Source: Bacillus sp. AFS059628
Lineage (GTDB): Bacteria; Bacillota; Bacilli; Bacillales; Bacillaceae_G
Direction: 5' to 3'
Length of the DNA stretch: 44,024 nt
NCBI RefSeq assembly: GCF_002571225.1
Contig: NZ_NVEC01000011.1
Span: forward strand, 1 to 44,024
The translations under genes were made by a program, and so were the position numbers. Positions 16,511-26,011 of the stretch are shown here, piece by piece (the stretch's first letter is position 1; every line of letters starts with the position of its first letter). The notes under the pieces are model-generated. The model saw nothing but the letters and a program-made list of their open reading frames with translations, was not told the DNA's origin and made no database searches.

Positions 16511-17743
16511 TTAAGCTTGTTCTTCGAATCGTCTTGCAATTTCTATAATAACTTGAACAGCTTTTTCCATAACATCTACCGAAACATACTCAAACTTCCC
16601 GTGATAGTTTTCACCACCTGTGAAAATATTCGGCGTTGGTAATCCCATATAGGATAATTGTGATCCGTCTGTTCCACCGCGAATCGGATGAATGTTTGGT
16701 TCGATATTTAAACTTTTCATTGCCTCATATGCAATATCAACAATTTCTCTCACTGGTTCAATTTTTTCAAGCATGTTATAGTATTGATCATTCATTTCTA
16801 AAACAACTGCATCTTGTCCATATTTCTCTTGCATTTGTTTCACAATATTTTCAATGGTATTTTTACGCGCTTCAAAGTTTTCACGATCAAAATCTCGAAT
16901 AATATAATATGCTTTACTTTGTTCAACATCACCATTTAAAGAAAGTAAATGGTAGAATCCTTCGTATCCTTCAGTATACTCCGGTGCTTCTTCTACTGGT
17001 AAATGTCCGTTAAACTCCATCGCAAGTTTAGTTGCGTTACGCATTTTATTTTTCGCTGTTCCAGGATGTGTATTCGTTCCATTAAACGTTAACTTTGCAC
17101 CTGCAGCATTAAAGTTTTCATACTCTAAACCACCTAATGGACCGCCATCCATCGTATAAGCAAATGATGCACCAAACGCTTCTACATCAAAATGCGCTGG
17201 TCCACGGCCAATTTCTTCATCCGGCGTAAATGCAACTCTAATTTTCCCATGTTTAATTTGCGGATTATGTATTAAATAATTCATTGCAACCATAATTTCT
17301 GTAAGACCCGCTTTATCATCTGCCCCAAGAAGTGTCGTACCATCAGTTGTAATAATTGTATGCCCTTTATAAGTTGGTAACTCTGGGAACTGTTCTGGTG
17401 TTAACACAACATTTAGCTCTTTATTTAACGTAATTGCATTTCCATCAAAGTTTTCATGGATTTGTGGTTTTACGTTTTTCCCTGTAAAATCTGTTGCCGT
17501 ATCTAAATGTGCTAAAAAGCCGATTACTGGAACATCCTTATCCGTATTAGCAGGAAGTGTTGCCATTACATACCCGTTATCATCCATCGTCACTTCTGTT
17601 AACCCAATCTCTTTTAACTCTTCCACTAATAACTTACCAAATTCAATTTGTCCAGGTGTTGTTGGTACTGTATGACTTTCTTCATTTGATTGTGTATCAA
17701 TTTTTACATATCTCGTAAATCTTTCAATAAGTTCCTGTTTCAA
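16511..17743 (-). CDS. pepT: Peptidase T (aminotripeptidase)
   Basis: The 410-residue cytoplasmic di-zinc enzyme of the M20B family removes the N-terminal residue of tripeptides. The metal-site motifs are all present: AHLDTATDF (His79), [45 protein letters not shown] and [18 protein letters not shown]. Length matches B. subtilis PepT. The start codon is TTG (17741-17743), with a GGGAGTGG ribosome binding site; the next in-frame ATG would remove the conserved N-terminus. It is monocistronic and convergent with alkA. Confidence 0.96.
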   Translation of the reverse strand: MKQELIERFTRYVKIDTQSNEESHTVPTTPGQIEFGKLLVEELKEIGLTEVTMDDNGYVMATLPANTDKDVPVIGFLAHLDTATDFTGKNVKPQIHENFDGNAITLNKELNVVLTPEQFPELPTYKGHTIITTDGTTLLGADDKAGLTEIMVAMNYLIHNPQIKHGKIRVAFTPDEEIGRGPAHFDVEAFGASFAYTMDGGPLGGLEYENFNAAGAKLTFNGTNTHPGTAKNKMRNATKLAMEFNGHLPVEEAPEYTEGYEGFYHLLSLNGDVEQSKAYYIIRDFDRENFEARKNTIENIVKQMQEKYGQDAVVLEMNDQYYNMLEKIEPVREIVDIAYEAMKSLNIEPNIHPIRGGTDGSQLSYMGLPTPNIFTGGENYHGKFEYVSVDVMEKAVQVIIEIARRFEEQA

Positions 17744-17876
17744 ATTTATCCACTCCCTTTTATGTTTCTCTCTCTATTATAATCCTTGAGACGAAATATT
17801 TTAATTTTTTTGACTGCTAATATATATTTCATTTTTATTTTTAAAATTTTAAATAACAGATAAAAAGTCGTAATAT

Positions 17877-17905
17877 TTGTACATTAAAACTCTTACATGT
17901 AATAT
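17877..17905 (+). promoter_or_regulatory. Promoter of the YczE-like gene
   Basis: TTGTAC (17877-17882) and TAATAT (17900-17905) are separated by 17 bp, about 30 bp before the start codon. Confidence 0.55.
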
Positions 17906-17936
17906 ACATAATTATACAATATAGGAGGTTTTAAAA

Positions 17937-18575
17937 ATGAGGCTAACTCTCTTTCGCTATTTTCTTTTTTTCTTAGGATTAATTTTCTTTGGCCTTGGAA
18001 ATGCTCTTGCAGTCAAAGTAAAATTTCTCGGTTTACATCCTTGGGAAGTTTTAAATATGGCTCTCTACCAAAGATTTGGATGGAGCATCGGTACATGGAG
18101 TGTCATATGCGGATTATGTCTCGTTCTCATTTCTTTACTAGTAGATCGAAAATATATAAATGTGGGTACATTTTTAAACGTACTACTTATCGGTCCTATT
18201 ATGGACTTTTTCTTACAATCAAATATGCTTCCAAACGCTAGTAATTATTTATGGATAAACTTCCTCATTTTATTTTCTGGTATTGCCATTACAGGTATTG
18301 GGGGAGGGATGTATGTTGCGGCTGGGATTGGTGCTGGACCTCGCGATGGATTCATGCTTACTATTTCCGACAAAACAGGACTATCTATTAGCCATGCTAG
18401 AATTATAGTAGAATGTGTTGTACTAGTAATCGGTTTTATGCTAGGAGGTCCTGTTTTCATCGTAACTTTTCTATACACCTTTATTCAAAGTCCAATCTTT
18501 CAGCAATCATTTAAGATGTTTCAAACACTTTTACATACTTTACATAGCAAAAAGAAAATTAGTGAACATATTTAA
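17937..18575 (+). CDS. YczE/YyaS/YitT-family integral membrane protein
   Basis: The 212-residue protein has about five to six membrane segments. It contains the glycine-rich GIGGGMYVAAGIGAGPRDG segment (about residues 121-139) that typifies the YczE/YyaS/YitT group. In B. subtilis, yczE lies beside the surfactin locus and affects lipopeptide production, but no molecular activity is known. AGGAGG precedes the ATG. It has its own promoter and terminator and no functional neighbours, so no role can be assigned from context. Confidence 0.85.
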   Translation: MRLTLFRYFLFFLGLIFFGLGNALAVKVKFLGLHPWEVLNMALYQRFGWSIGTWSVICGLCLVLISLLVDRKYINVGTFLNVLLIGPIMDFFLQSNMLPNASNYLWINFLILFSGIAITGIGGGMYVAAGIGAGPRDGFMLTISDKTGLSISHARIIVECVVLVIGFMLGGPVFIVTFLYTFIQSPIFQQSFKMFQTLLHTLHSKKKISEHI

Positions 18576-18599
18576 AGTACAGTTTAATACAAATAAATT

Positions 18600-18642
18600 C
18601 ACCCTATTTACGATTCTCACCGCAAATAGGGTGTTTCTTTTT
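18600..18642 (+). terminator. Terminator of the YczE-like gene
   Basis: CACCCTATTT and AAATAGGGTG form a 10-bp stem with a 14-nt loop, followed by a T-rich run. Confidence 0.75.
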
Positions 18643-18666
18643 CATCTCACAATTTAAGAATATATG

Positions 18667-18984
18667 CTACTCATTCACAATAAAAGTATATACATCGTTA
18701 TAAATACAACCATTTACCCTAATAACGTACTTCCCGGGTTTACTAAAACGAATTGTGTATTTATTTAGCTGAATTGCTTCTTTATCTCCAGAAAGAACAT
18801 CAATGCTTCTGCCACTTAATACATATAATTCATTTAGATTCATCGATACATCAATTGCATTGAAATTCTCCTCTTTCACTTGCTGTGATTCCGCAGCGCT
18901 TACACTTGGTTCTAAAAACAGTAGTCCACTTAATCCAATCATTCCCGCTAAAGCTACTCCCGCAAACTTTTTAATCTTCTTCAT
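18667..18984 (-). CDS. Small secreted protein, unknown function
   Basis: The 105-residue protein has a clear signal peptide: a Lys-rich start, a hydrophobic core of about residues 8-25, and cleavage probably after VSA. The mature part is about 75 residues and predicted beta-rich (KYTIRFSKPGKYVIRVNG), with one Cys. A GTG at 18987 immediately precedes the ATG at 18984; the ATG is better spaced from AAGGGGG. I recognise no family. It stands alone, with a stem-loop in its leader (19009-19035). Confidence 0.65.
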   Translation of the reverse strand: MKKIKKFAGVALAGMIGLSGLLFLEPSVSAAESQQVKEENFNAIDVSMNLNELYVLSGRSIDVLSGDKEAIQLNKYTIRFSKPGKYVIRVNGCIYNDVYTFIVNE

Positions 18985-18987
18985 CAC

Positions 18988-19307
18988 AATGTCCCCCTTA
19001 TAGATTTTGTGTAAAGGCGATTTTTCCCTTTACACCACAAAGCCTATATGTAATGAAATGAAAAGTAAACGGAGACCGTAAGACAAAATTCTACATCTTT
19101 TTCTCCAATTGAATATAAATCCATTGTTTGGAATTTTGTCACATTTAAAATTGTTTCCCTAAACCAAATTCCACATAATTTATTCAAATACTGAATAATT
19201 ACTTATTGATTTAACATTCTAAAAACAGTTGATAAAAATACATTCTATTCAAATAAGAATATTTTACTATAAAAGTAACTTTCACAAAAAAATCCATACA
19301 ACCAATT
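18988..19307. other. Gene-free stretch with leader stem-loop
   Basis: About 320 bases lie between the small secreted protein and the histidine phosphatase. The only structure I can support is the stem-loop GTGTAAAGG/CCTTTACAC at 19009-19017 and 19027-19035, close to the ribosome binding site of the secreted-protein gene. The rest is AT-rich with no convincing frame. Confidence 0.5.
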
Positions 19308-19883
19308 TTATTCCGCTTTCCATAATCTCTCTACATTCATTAATTGCTCATCTTTAAACTCCAACTTATATATGTCTGGCTTCGATGTATGTATTAAAAA
19401 TTCAAATCCATATTGATTATCAAAGTAATTCATTATTAATGTCATGACAAGCCCATGTGTACCAATTACAATTTTTTGCCCTTGAAAATCCATTAATATT
19501 TCTTTTAACACTTTCACTACTCTTCTTTGGCAATCCGCATATGACTCTCCTTCGGTTCGTGCAAAGTCCGGATTAGCGAATATCTTCTTTACAAGTGGAT
19601 ACACTTCCTTATCTGATATAACTTGATCTCCACTGGAAAACATACACTCTTTAAGATTTTCATATATTACTATTTCTTTTTCATAGAAATTGGCTGCTTT
19701 TTCTATCGTTAACACAGCCCTCTTATACGGACTTGAAATGAAAGTATCGATTCCCTCTGTTTTTAATATATCAGTTACTCTATGAGCATCTAAACTTCCC
19801 TTCTCAGTTAACCCACGTGTTCTTTCATCTCCTTCTAATTTTGGTGATTCACCATGCCTAACCATATAAATATATGTATTCAT
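19308..19883 (-). CDS. Histidine phosphatase (phosphoglycerate mutase-like)
   Basis: The 191-residue protein has the phosphohistidine signature VRHGE (Arg9-His10), then RGLTEKG, the SSPYKRA loop, the EGES acid-base region and GTHG with the second catalytic histidine. Such enzymes remove phosphate from small metabolites or proteins through a phospho-His intermediate; the substrate is unknown. AAGGAGG precedes the ATG. It lies 30 bp after the alpha/beta-hydrolase gene on the same strand and is probably co-transcribed with it. Confidence 0.85.
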   Translation of the reverse strand: MNTYIYMVRHGESPKLEGDERTRGLTEKGSLDAHRVTDILKTEGIDTFISSPYKRAVLTIEKAANFYEKEIVIYENLKECMFSSGDQVISDKEVYPLVKKIFANPDFARTEGESYADCQRRVVKVLKEILMDFQGQKIVIGTHGLVMTLIMNYFDNQYGFEFLIHTSKPDIYKLEFKDEQLMNVERLWKAE

Positions 19884-19913
19884 AATTCCTCCTTGAAAAT
19901 ATTCATTCGTCTT

Positions 19914-20729
19914 TTATAAACTTTGCTGATTTGTTCGTGTAATCCATTCTCCTACTAAACTCTCGAACAATTCAGGCTGTTCAATTTGCAAATTATGCCC
20001 TGCCTTATCTAACACCGCTAATGTCGCTCTTGGGTAACCATCAATAAATTCTATAATATCTTGATAACCTACCGATATATCTTGTCTTCCAGCTAATAAA
20101 AGAACCGGTTTCTCATATTTCTTATGATGCAAATTCATAGTAAGAGAATAATTCTGTTGCAATCTTTCAATAAATTCATAATTAGCAATATCTAGTCCCG
20201 GCTTAATCTCCTCTTTAAATCTCGTATATGTATATTCATTCGCGACCACTGCTAACTCGCAAAATTCTTCTCTATCAGTTGAAGTAAGCTTATTTAAAAA
20301 CTCCTTATCTTGTACAATTACCTGTTTATTCGGGCGGGTCCTTTTTTCTTGCTCCGCTACAACAACAGGACATACTAATAGTAATCCATTAACTCTTTCA
20401 AACAGCTTTGTGAGTATACCTCGAGCTAAATATCCGCCATAGGACTCCCCTACTAATAAAAAGTTTTTGGCTGGAATAATTTTTTCAATATATGCAAGTA
20501 ACAGTTCTAACATATGATCTGAACTATTTATCCAATCTGGAGCATTCGATTTCCCCATGCCAGGTAAATCAATATATATTCTTTGGTGACCTTTATATTT
20601 TTGAAATACTGATTCCATGCATTTCTTCATTAATCTATGATCAGGTGCACAGCCATGTATAATAATGACTGGTTTTCCTTCGCCAATGGTTTCATAATAT
20701 ATTTCTGCATCCTTAATCCGGCATATCAT
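19914..20729 (-). CDS. Alpha/beta-hydrolase fold protein
   Basis: The 271-residue protein has the oxyanion-region motif IIHGCAPDHR (about residues 23-32), the nucleophile elbow GESYGG (Ser95 region), a catalytic acid near AGRQDISVG, and the final histidine in DKAGHNLQIEQP. The class includes esterases, haloalkane or epoxide hydrolases and lipases, and the sequence alone does not choose between them. AGGGGGG lies seven bases before the ATG. It is the first gene of a likely two-gene operon with the histidine phosphatase. Confidence 0.82.
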   Translation of the reverse strand: MICRIKDAEIYYETIGEGKPVIIIHGCAPDHRLMKKCMESVFQKYKGHQRIYIDLPGMGKSNAPDWINSSDHMLELLLAYIEKIIPAKNFLLVGESYGGYLARGILTKLFERVNGLLLVCPVVVAEQEKRTRPNKQVIVQDKEFLNKLTSTDREEFCELAVVANEYTYTRFKEEIKPGLDIANYEFIERLQQNYSLTMNLHHKKYEKPVLLLAGRQDISVGYQDIIEFIDGYPRATLAVLDKAGHNLQIEQPELFESLVGEWITRTNQQSL

Positions 20730-20851
20730 AAAAAAGCCCCCCTAGTGTTCTCTTCATCTTTACAGACACTCCTCTCAAACCAAAAGGAATATATGTTCTT
20801 ATTTTATATTTTTTCAGAACATAATTTCAAATTTTATTTTTCAGATTATAA

Positions 20852-20900
20852 ATAAAAGAGCTTTCCATGAGTGTATCCCCTCAAAAGAAAGCCCTCTTAC
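20852..20900 (-). terminator. Probable terminator of the VOC gene
   Basis: On the minus strand AAGAGGGCTTTC pairs imperfectly with GAAAGCTCTTTT around a loop of about 20 nt, ending in T-rich sequence. It is weaker than the other terminators. Confidence 0.5.
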
Positions 20901-20938
20901 TTATTTCCTCCTACTTGAACTTCAAGCATCATTACACA

Positions 20939-21328
20939 TTATTCCTCTAATTTCATCAACACCATTCTCCAACCATCTGGATCCTCTATCGTTATCCCCT
21001 TGTCTTTCCAGTATGGGTTTTCAGGTTCGACCTCGTCATAACCCAATGCATGTAGCCTTTTACTTACCTTTTTCATTTCACCATCCTCACGCATATAAAA
21101 TACGAGTAAATTATCTTTTGTCGGAGCTGGACATGGGCTCCCATCTATATGTCTTGTAAATTCTAAATGATACTCTTCATCTGGGAGTCCAAACATGACC
21201 CCATCATAGCCTTCATGATTGTAGAATTCACCTATACGTTTTAAGCCTAATCCTTTTTCATAGAATTCTATAACCTTTGCAAATTGATCAGTTGGACGCG
21301 CTATTCGAAACTTTACCCAGTTCTTCAT
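20939..21328 (-). CDS. VOC (glyoxalase/bleomycin-resistance) family protein
   Basis: The 129-residue protein has the paired beta-alpha-beta-beta-beta units of the vicinal-oxygen-chelate superfamily: FYEKGLGLKRIGEFYNH in the first half and ITIEDPDGWRMVLMK at the end. It resembles B. subtilis YycE. Members are metal-dependent isomerases or dioxygenases, or drug-binding proteins. His and Glu residues that could bind metal occur (YHLEF, IEDPDG), but the activity cannot be assigned. GGGAGG precedes the ATG. Confidence 0.8.
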   Translation of the reverse strand: MKNWVKFRIARPTDQFAKVIEFYEKGLGLKRIGEFYNHEGYDGVMFGLPDEEYHLEFTRHIDGSPCPAPTKDNLLVFYMREDGEMKKVSKRLHALGYDEVEPENPYWKDKGITIEDPDGWRMVLMKLEE

Positions 21329-21732
21329 GCTCTTCCTCCCATACTAAAAATTTTATACATGCTTACATATTATTGTATATACGCAACATCTTTTTGAAAT
21401 CCCTCATTAGTATGAGAATAAATATATACAAAAGTTTAGTTCATACTTTATAACATTGAATGTATTATCTTCATGCAATTATGCATATTCACTTGCGAAC
21501 TATTAAAAAATCTATAAAATTCAAAGGATGACTACATATACAATTCCCATTTAACATCTTGATGAAGTACATATTATTAAAAACAATACTTTTTTAATTT
21601 CAAGAAGTATTACACTTTTCAGTACTTTCCTTATAAACATGATTTTTATAAGGAAATCTGATACAATTCTTAAATAATATTATTATGTATAGATATTACG
21701 AATAAAGTGCATAATTAAAGAAGGTGATTTTA
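21329..21732. other. Gene-free stretch upstream of the GGDEF-EAL gene
   Basis: About 400 bases of very AT-rich DNA. It contains an 11-bp perfect stem-loop TTCCTTATAAA/TTTATAAGGAA (21627-21655) about 70 bp before the GGDEF-EAL start, and a weaker AATACTT/AAGTATT repeat near 21585-21611. No frame is convincing. Confidence 0.5.
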
Positions 21733-24453
21733 TTGAAATTAAATAAAAATTTACAACTATATATATTAATTGGAACATTAATATGCTATTCCATCTATTT
21801 TATATGTTTTTATCTGTTCCCTACTCATTTTTCAAATTCGGATGTACGCTTCGCTTCACTTATCGTTGAAGCCATTACATTTGTATCACTCATTTACTCT
21901 ATATATTCTAAAAAAGTTAGTTCAAATCCGTTTTGGGTATGTATCACAATAGCAATTGGTAGCTTTTTATTAGGGAAAATAGTATACACATATGAGGATA
22001 GCTTCTTCGAAATTCCAATACATCGATTTACTATTTCTGATGTGTTTTACATGTTTTTCTTATTTTTCTGTCTTATCGCTTTCTGTTATAAAATTTTAAA
22101 AGAATGCGATAAATGGGAAAAAGCGTTCTTTATTTGTGATATATGCATCGTACTTACTTCCATATTCACATTGGAGTGGTATTTATTTAATCAACCAAAT
22201 TTACATATATTCTCTCTTTCACTAGGAGATGTTTTCCTTTCATTTCTATATCCAATTGCAGATTTATTATTTCTTCTACTAGGTGTTAGTCTTTTTTTCC
22301 GTCCAACAATTTTTAATTCCAAACGGAAAATTTACATCTTTATTTTTGTCTTAATAAGTTCCGCAACTTTTAACTATATTTATTTTTACTTAAATAATCA
22401 TTTATCGACTGAAACGATAACATTATTACGTCTTTTATATAGAATACCTATATTACTTATGGCAATAGCTGGATCTATTTCAGAAGACCATAATAGCCAT
22501 AAAATTTATTTCATTGTAAACCCTATACTAGGTAAAAAGGCTTTAGTTGTATTTCCCTATCTTGCTGTTGCAATACTAATCGGGTTTACATTAAAAGAAC
22601 AAACAGCATCTTCAACTCTCATTACAGGAAATTGTATGACTTTTATTTTCGTACTCATTCGTCATTCTATTGTACGTCTGCAAAACAATTCCCTAACAAA
22701 ACGTTTACAGGCATTTAATGCTCAACTAGAAGAAAAAGTTACTTTACGAACTTCCGATTTAGTTTATAAATCAGAGGCTCTATCTCAAAAACAACAAAAA
22801 TTCAAATCACTATATGAATATCATCCTGACCCTATTTTTACAATTGATTTAAATGGAATCTTCTTAAATGTAAATAAAGCTGGAAGTATGTTACTGGGAG
22901 CACCAACGAATGAATTACTCGGTGAAACTTGTTTTTCGATTATTTTAGAAGAAGATAAACATAAACTAGCATCTGCATTAGAAAAAGTGAAACAACAAGA
23001 ATCGGCATCCTTACAACTTAGTTCTCAATATAAAGATGGCTTTACTTATTTTTTATACGTTACCATCGTCCCTATTATGATAGACGGACAAATTTCAGGA
23101 AGCTATATTATGGTGAAAGATATTACTGCACTAAAAAAACAGCAAGAAGAAATAAAATATTTAGCATTCCATGATACTGTAACGAAAATTGGGAACCGTG
23201 CCTTTTTCCATAAGAAATTAAAAAGGGTTATCAAAAATGCGAAAACAACAGATAGTGAGTTCGCATTATTATACTTAGATTTAGATCGCTTTAAAGCAAT
23301 TAACGATACACTTGGACATTCGTCAGGAGATTACATATTAGAAGAAGTAGCAAAGCGATTCCAATCCTGTCTTCCATCACATACTCATCTGTCAAGAATC
23401 GGTGGTGATGAGTTTACTATCTTAATTGAAAATTATACTGACGAAGATTCCTTATTCGAGTTATGTAACCAATTATTTGAAAGCATAGAAAAACCGTTTA
23501 TCATACATGAGCATACATTAACTTTATCACTTAGTATCGGCATCGCTATTTATCCACATTCCGGAATCGATACCGCTACACTTCTAAAAAACGCTAATGT
23601 TGCCATGTATGATGCGAAAGCAAAAGAACTTAACTCCATCTCTATTTATGATGATGTTATCGCTAAGAAAATTGAAAGACGATTACGATTAGAAAAAGAC
23701 TTACCAAATGCAATACAAAATGAAGAATTGTTCCTTTTGTATCAACCTCAAGTTGATAGTGAATCTAATAAAATTATCGGTGCAGAAGCTCTAATCAGGT
23801 GGAATCATCCTGAATTAGGCGTTATTTCTCCATACGAGTTTATTCCGATTGCAGAAGAAACACTACAAATTATTCCAATAGGAAAATGGACATTAGAGCA
23901 GGCTTGTGAGCAAATGAAACGTTGGCACACACTGGGCTATTCTCATTTAAAAATTGGTGTAAACTTATCCGCTAAAGAATTTGAACAAGAAGATTTTGTA
24001 AAGTCTATTTCTTCTACATTAGCAAATACAGGTTTACCAGCAAGTTCTCTCGATCTTGAGCTAACAGAGCGAATTGCGATGATGGATGAGCGAGAAACAT
24101 TGATAAAATTGCGTACACTAAAAAGTTTAGGGATTCACATTTCAATCGACGACTTTGGTACAGGCTATTCTTCACTAGCTTACTTACCTTTATATCCAAT
24201 CGATACGTTAAAAATTCCAAGAGAATTTATTACAATGTCTGAAACATGTGACGATGGAATGGAAATTATTAAAACAATCATCACATTAGCAAATACATTA
24301 GGAATGTCTGTCATTGCTGAAGGTGTAGAAACGAAAGAACACGTAAATTTCCTTCAAAAAAACAAATGTCAGTTTATTCAAGGTTACTATTATAGTAAAC
24401 CTATTCATATTAATGCATTTACTGAGCTATTAAAAAGTGGGATTCACCCATAG
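21733..24453 (+). CDS. Membrane-anchored PAS-GGDEF-EAL cyclic-di-GMP protein
   Basis: The 906-residue protein has about eight N-terminal membrane helices (residues 1-310), a short coiled region, a PAS domain (about 350-475), a GGDEF domain (about 480-640) and an EAL domain (about 650-900). The GGDEF sequence (557-561) is exact, so cyclase activity is likely; no RxxD inhibitory site is seen five residues before it. In the EAL part, EAL (685-687), NLSAKEF, DLELTER, DDFGTGYSSL, AEGVET and the late QGYYYSKP are present, but the usual LKID reads LKIP (Pro829). The start is TTG with AAGGTG six bases upstream, not the GTG inside that site. It probably sets c-di-GMP for motility or biofilm in response to a membrane or PAS signal. 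Confidence 0.93.
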   Translation: MKLNKNLQLYILIGTLICYSIYFICFYLFPTHFSNSDVRFASLIVEAITFVSLIYSIYSKKVSSNPFWVCITIAIGSFLLGKIVYTYEDSFFEIPIHRFTISDVFYMFFLFFCLIAFCYKILKECDKWEKAFFICDICIVLTSIFTLEWYLFNQPNLHIFSLSLGDVFLSFLYPIADLLFLLLGVSLFFRPTIFNSKRKIYIFIFVLISSATFNYIYFYLNNHLSTETITLLRLLYRIPILLMAIAGSISEDHNSHKIYFIVNPILGKKALVVFPYLAVAILIGFTLKEQTASSTLITGNCMTFIFVLIRHSIVRLQNNSLTKRLQAFNAQLEEKVTLRTSDLVYKSEALSQKQQKFKSLYEYHPDPIFTIDLNGIFLNVNKAGSMLLGAPTNELLGETCFSIILEEDKHKLASALEKVKQQESASLQLSSQYKDGFTYFLYVTIVPIMIDGQISGSYIMVKDITALKKQQEEIKYLAFHDTVTKIGNRAFFHKKLKRVIKNAKTTDSEFALLYLDLDRFKAINDTLGHSSGDYILEEVAKRFQSCLPSHTHLSRIGGDEFTILIENYTDEDSLFELCNQLFESIEKPFIIHEHTLTLSLSIGIAIYPHSGIDTATLLKNANVAMYDAKAKELNSISIYDDVIAKKIERRLRLEKDLPNAIQNEELFLLYQPQVDSESNKIIGAEALIRWNHPELGVISPYEFIPIAEETLQIIPIGKWTLEQACEQMKRWHTLGYSHLKIGVNLSAKEFEQEDFVKSISSTLANTGLPASSLDLELTERIAMMDERETLIKLRTLKSLGIHISIDDFGTGYSSLAYLPLYPIDTLKIPREFITMSETCDDGMEIIKTIITLANTLGMSVIAEGVETKEHVNFLQKNKCQFIQGYYYSKPIHINAFTELLKSGIHP

Positions 24454-24500
24454 TACAAGTTAATCGGGATAAGTAATAATGAATTTGAACAACTATAGTA

Positions 24501-24530
24501 AAAAGGAAAGAAGATACCTTCTTTCCTTTT
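24501..24530. terminator. Bidirectional terminator after the GGDEF-EAL gene
   Basis: AAAAGGAAAGAAG and CTTCTTTCCTTTT form a 13-bp perfect stem with a 4-nt loop and a T-rich tail on the plus strand. It also lies just past the convergent murG-like gene. Confidence 0.85.
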
Positions 24531-24552
24531 GTTTTTTCTATTTAAATTTCTA

Positions 24553-25617
24553 TTACTTCACCACTTCATTTATTATATCTATTAATTGATGAATCCCCTC
24601 ATCATTTGTTTTCGTATAGCCATTCATGTTTTGAATGTATCTCTCCTTATTTGTATTCAACTTATTTACTGCATGGATAAATGTATTCGTACTTACTCTG
24701 TCTTGGAGTATAACTTCCGCATATCCTTGCCGAGAAAAATATTCAGCATTTAAAACTTGATCTCCCCTACTGGAACTGTTAGTTAACGGGATAAGCAACA
24801 TCGGTTTCTTCAAGAATAGCAATTCAAAGATAGCAGTAGAACCCGCTCTCGAAACTACAACACTCGCCATATTTAGTATATGCGGCAACTCTTCCCCTAT
24901 ATATTCAAATTGTATATAGCCCTCCATGCCAATAGATGAATCAACCTTCCCTTTACCGCACATATGAACAATATTAAAATTTAATAGTAATGTTTCCAAA
25001 CTTCTCCTTACCATATCATTTATCCATTGAGCACCTTGACTCCCACCCATAATTAACAATACTGGTTTATCTTGCTGAAATTTACAATAGCTTCTTCCCC
25101 GCAATACGTTGCCCCTCTCAATTTCTTCTCTTACAATTGGTCCTACATAAACCTTTTTCTCATTACTTACATTTTCTCCTGTCTGAGGAAATGTTGTGCA
25201 TAGTTTTGTAGTAAATGGTAATGCTATTTTATTTGCTAATCCTAACGTACTGTCCGGTTCACGTATTATTACGGGTACTTTATTCATCCACGCTCCTATT
25301 ACTACAGGAACGGAAACAAATCCTCCTGCCGAAAAAATAACATCTGGTTTTATCCGTTTCATTAATTTATAACTTTGTATGCAACCTTTTATTATTTTAA
25401 AAGGATCTTTAAAGTTCTCCCAATCCCAATATCTCCTAAGCTTCCCCGTTGAAATACTATTGTATTTAACATTTTGAACTAATAGTTTTTCAATTCCATT
25501 TTGAGATCCAATATACTCAACTCCCCATCCTTTTTCCATGAATTTAGGAATCAATACCATATTAATCATTACATGTCCGGCTGTACCGCCCCCAGTAAAG
25601 AGAATCTTTTTATTCAT
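24553..25617 (-). CDS. MurG-like UDP-GlcNAc glycosyltransferase (paralogue)
   Basis: The 354-residue protein is a GT-B enzyme of the MurG family: ILFTGGGTAGHV (residues 5-16), SAGGFVSVPVVIG, IREPDSTLGLANK, LLIMGGSQGAQWIND and the sugar-nucleotide site SRAGSTAIFELLFL. MurG adds GlcNAc to lipid I, but the essential copy normally lies in the mur-fts cell-division cluster. This one sits with a 4,6-dehydratase and a reductase, so it more likely decorates another lipid-linked or surface glycan, perhaps using their sugar. AAAGGTGG precedes the ATG. It is the last gene of the cluster. Confidence 0.85.
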   Translation of the reverse strand: MNKKILFTGGGTAGHVMINMVLIPKFMEKGWGVEYIGSQNGIEKLLVQNVKYNSISTGKLRRYWDWENFKDPFKIIKGCIQSYKLMKRIKPDVIFSAGGFVSVPVVIGAWMNKVPVIIREPDSTLGLANKIALPFTTKLCTTFPQTGENVSNEKKVYVGPIVREEIERGNVLRGRSYCKFQQDKPVLLIMGGSQGAQWINDMVRRSLETLLLNFNIVHMCGKGKVDSSIGMEGYIQFEYIGEELPHILNMASVVVSRAGSTAIFELLFLKKPMLLIPLTNSSSRGDQVLNAEYFSRQGYAEVILQDRVSTNTFIHAVNKLNTNKERYIQNMNGYTKTNDEGIHQLIDIINEVVK

Positions 25618-25665
25618 AATTTATATCCACCTTTATCATTAAAAATCTTGTTTTATACTAATCTA

Positions 25666-25986
25666 TTAAATGTAAGTAAACTTACTATTATTTATATAAA
25701 CATTTAATTCAAATCCTATATCTTGCAAAAAGTCTTTAATGAGATCATAAAAATCATTTCCATACTCACTACATTCATACTGAGCAAAGACTTGGATTAC
25801 AAGCCTAGTTCCCGTATTTATTACTAGATTTTTCCTATCATCCTTTTTTCCTTCCACATAAGCCCGACATTTATTTATCGCCTCATAGATACGCAAAACA
25901 TGCTCTTCTTCATTTTTCCAGTCCAGCATATCAACAATTAAAAGAACTAGCGTATTTTGATTATCTATTGTTTTATAGCCATTCAT
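25666..25986 (-). CDS. Small DUF6572-like protein
   Basis: The 106-residue soluble protein carries the pattern LVLLIVDMLDWKNEEEHVLRIYEAINKC (about residues 13-40, described here by position), which from memory resembles the DUF6572 family with its conserved D-x-LDW and EEEH motifs. The function of that family is not known to me. It lies inside the glycan cluster between the reductase and the MurG-like gene, on the same strand, with AAGGGTG upstream. It may be an accessory or immunity-type protein; nothing firmer can be read. Confidence 0.6.
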   Translation of the reverse strand: MNGYKTIDNQNTLVLLIVDMLDWKNEEEHVLRIYEAINKCRAYVEGKKDDRKNLVINTGTRLVIQVFAQYECSEYGNDFYDLIKDFLQDIGFELNVYINNSKFTYI

Positions 25987-26011
25987 ATATTTCTTACACC
26001 CTTTTTATTTT

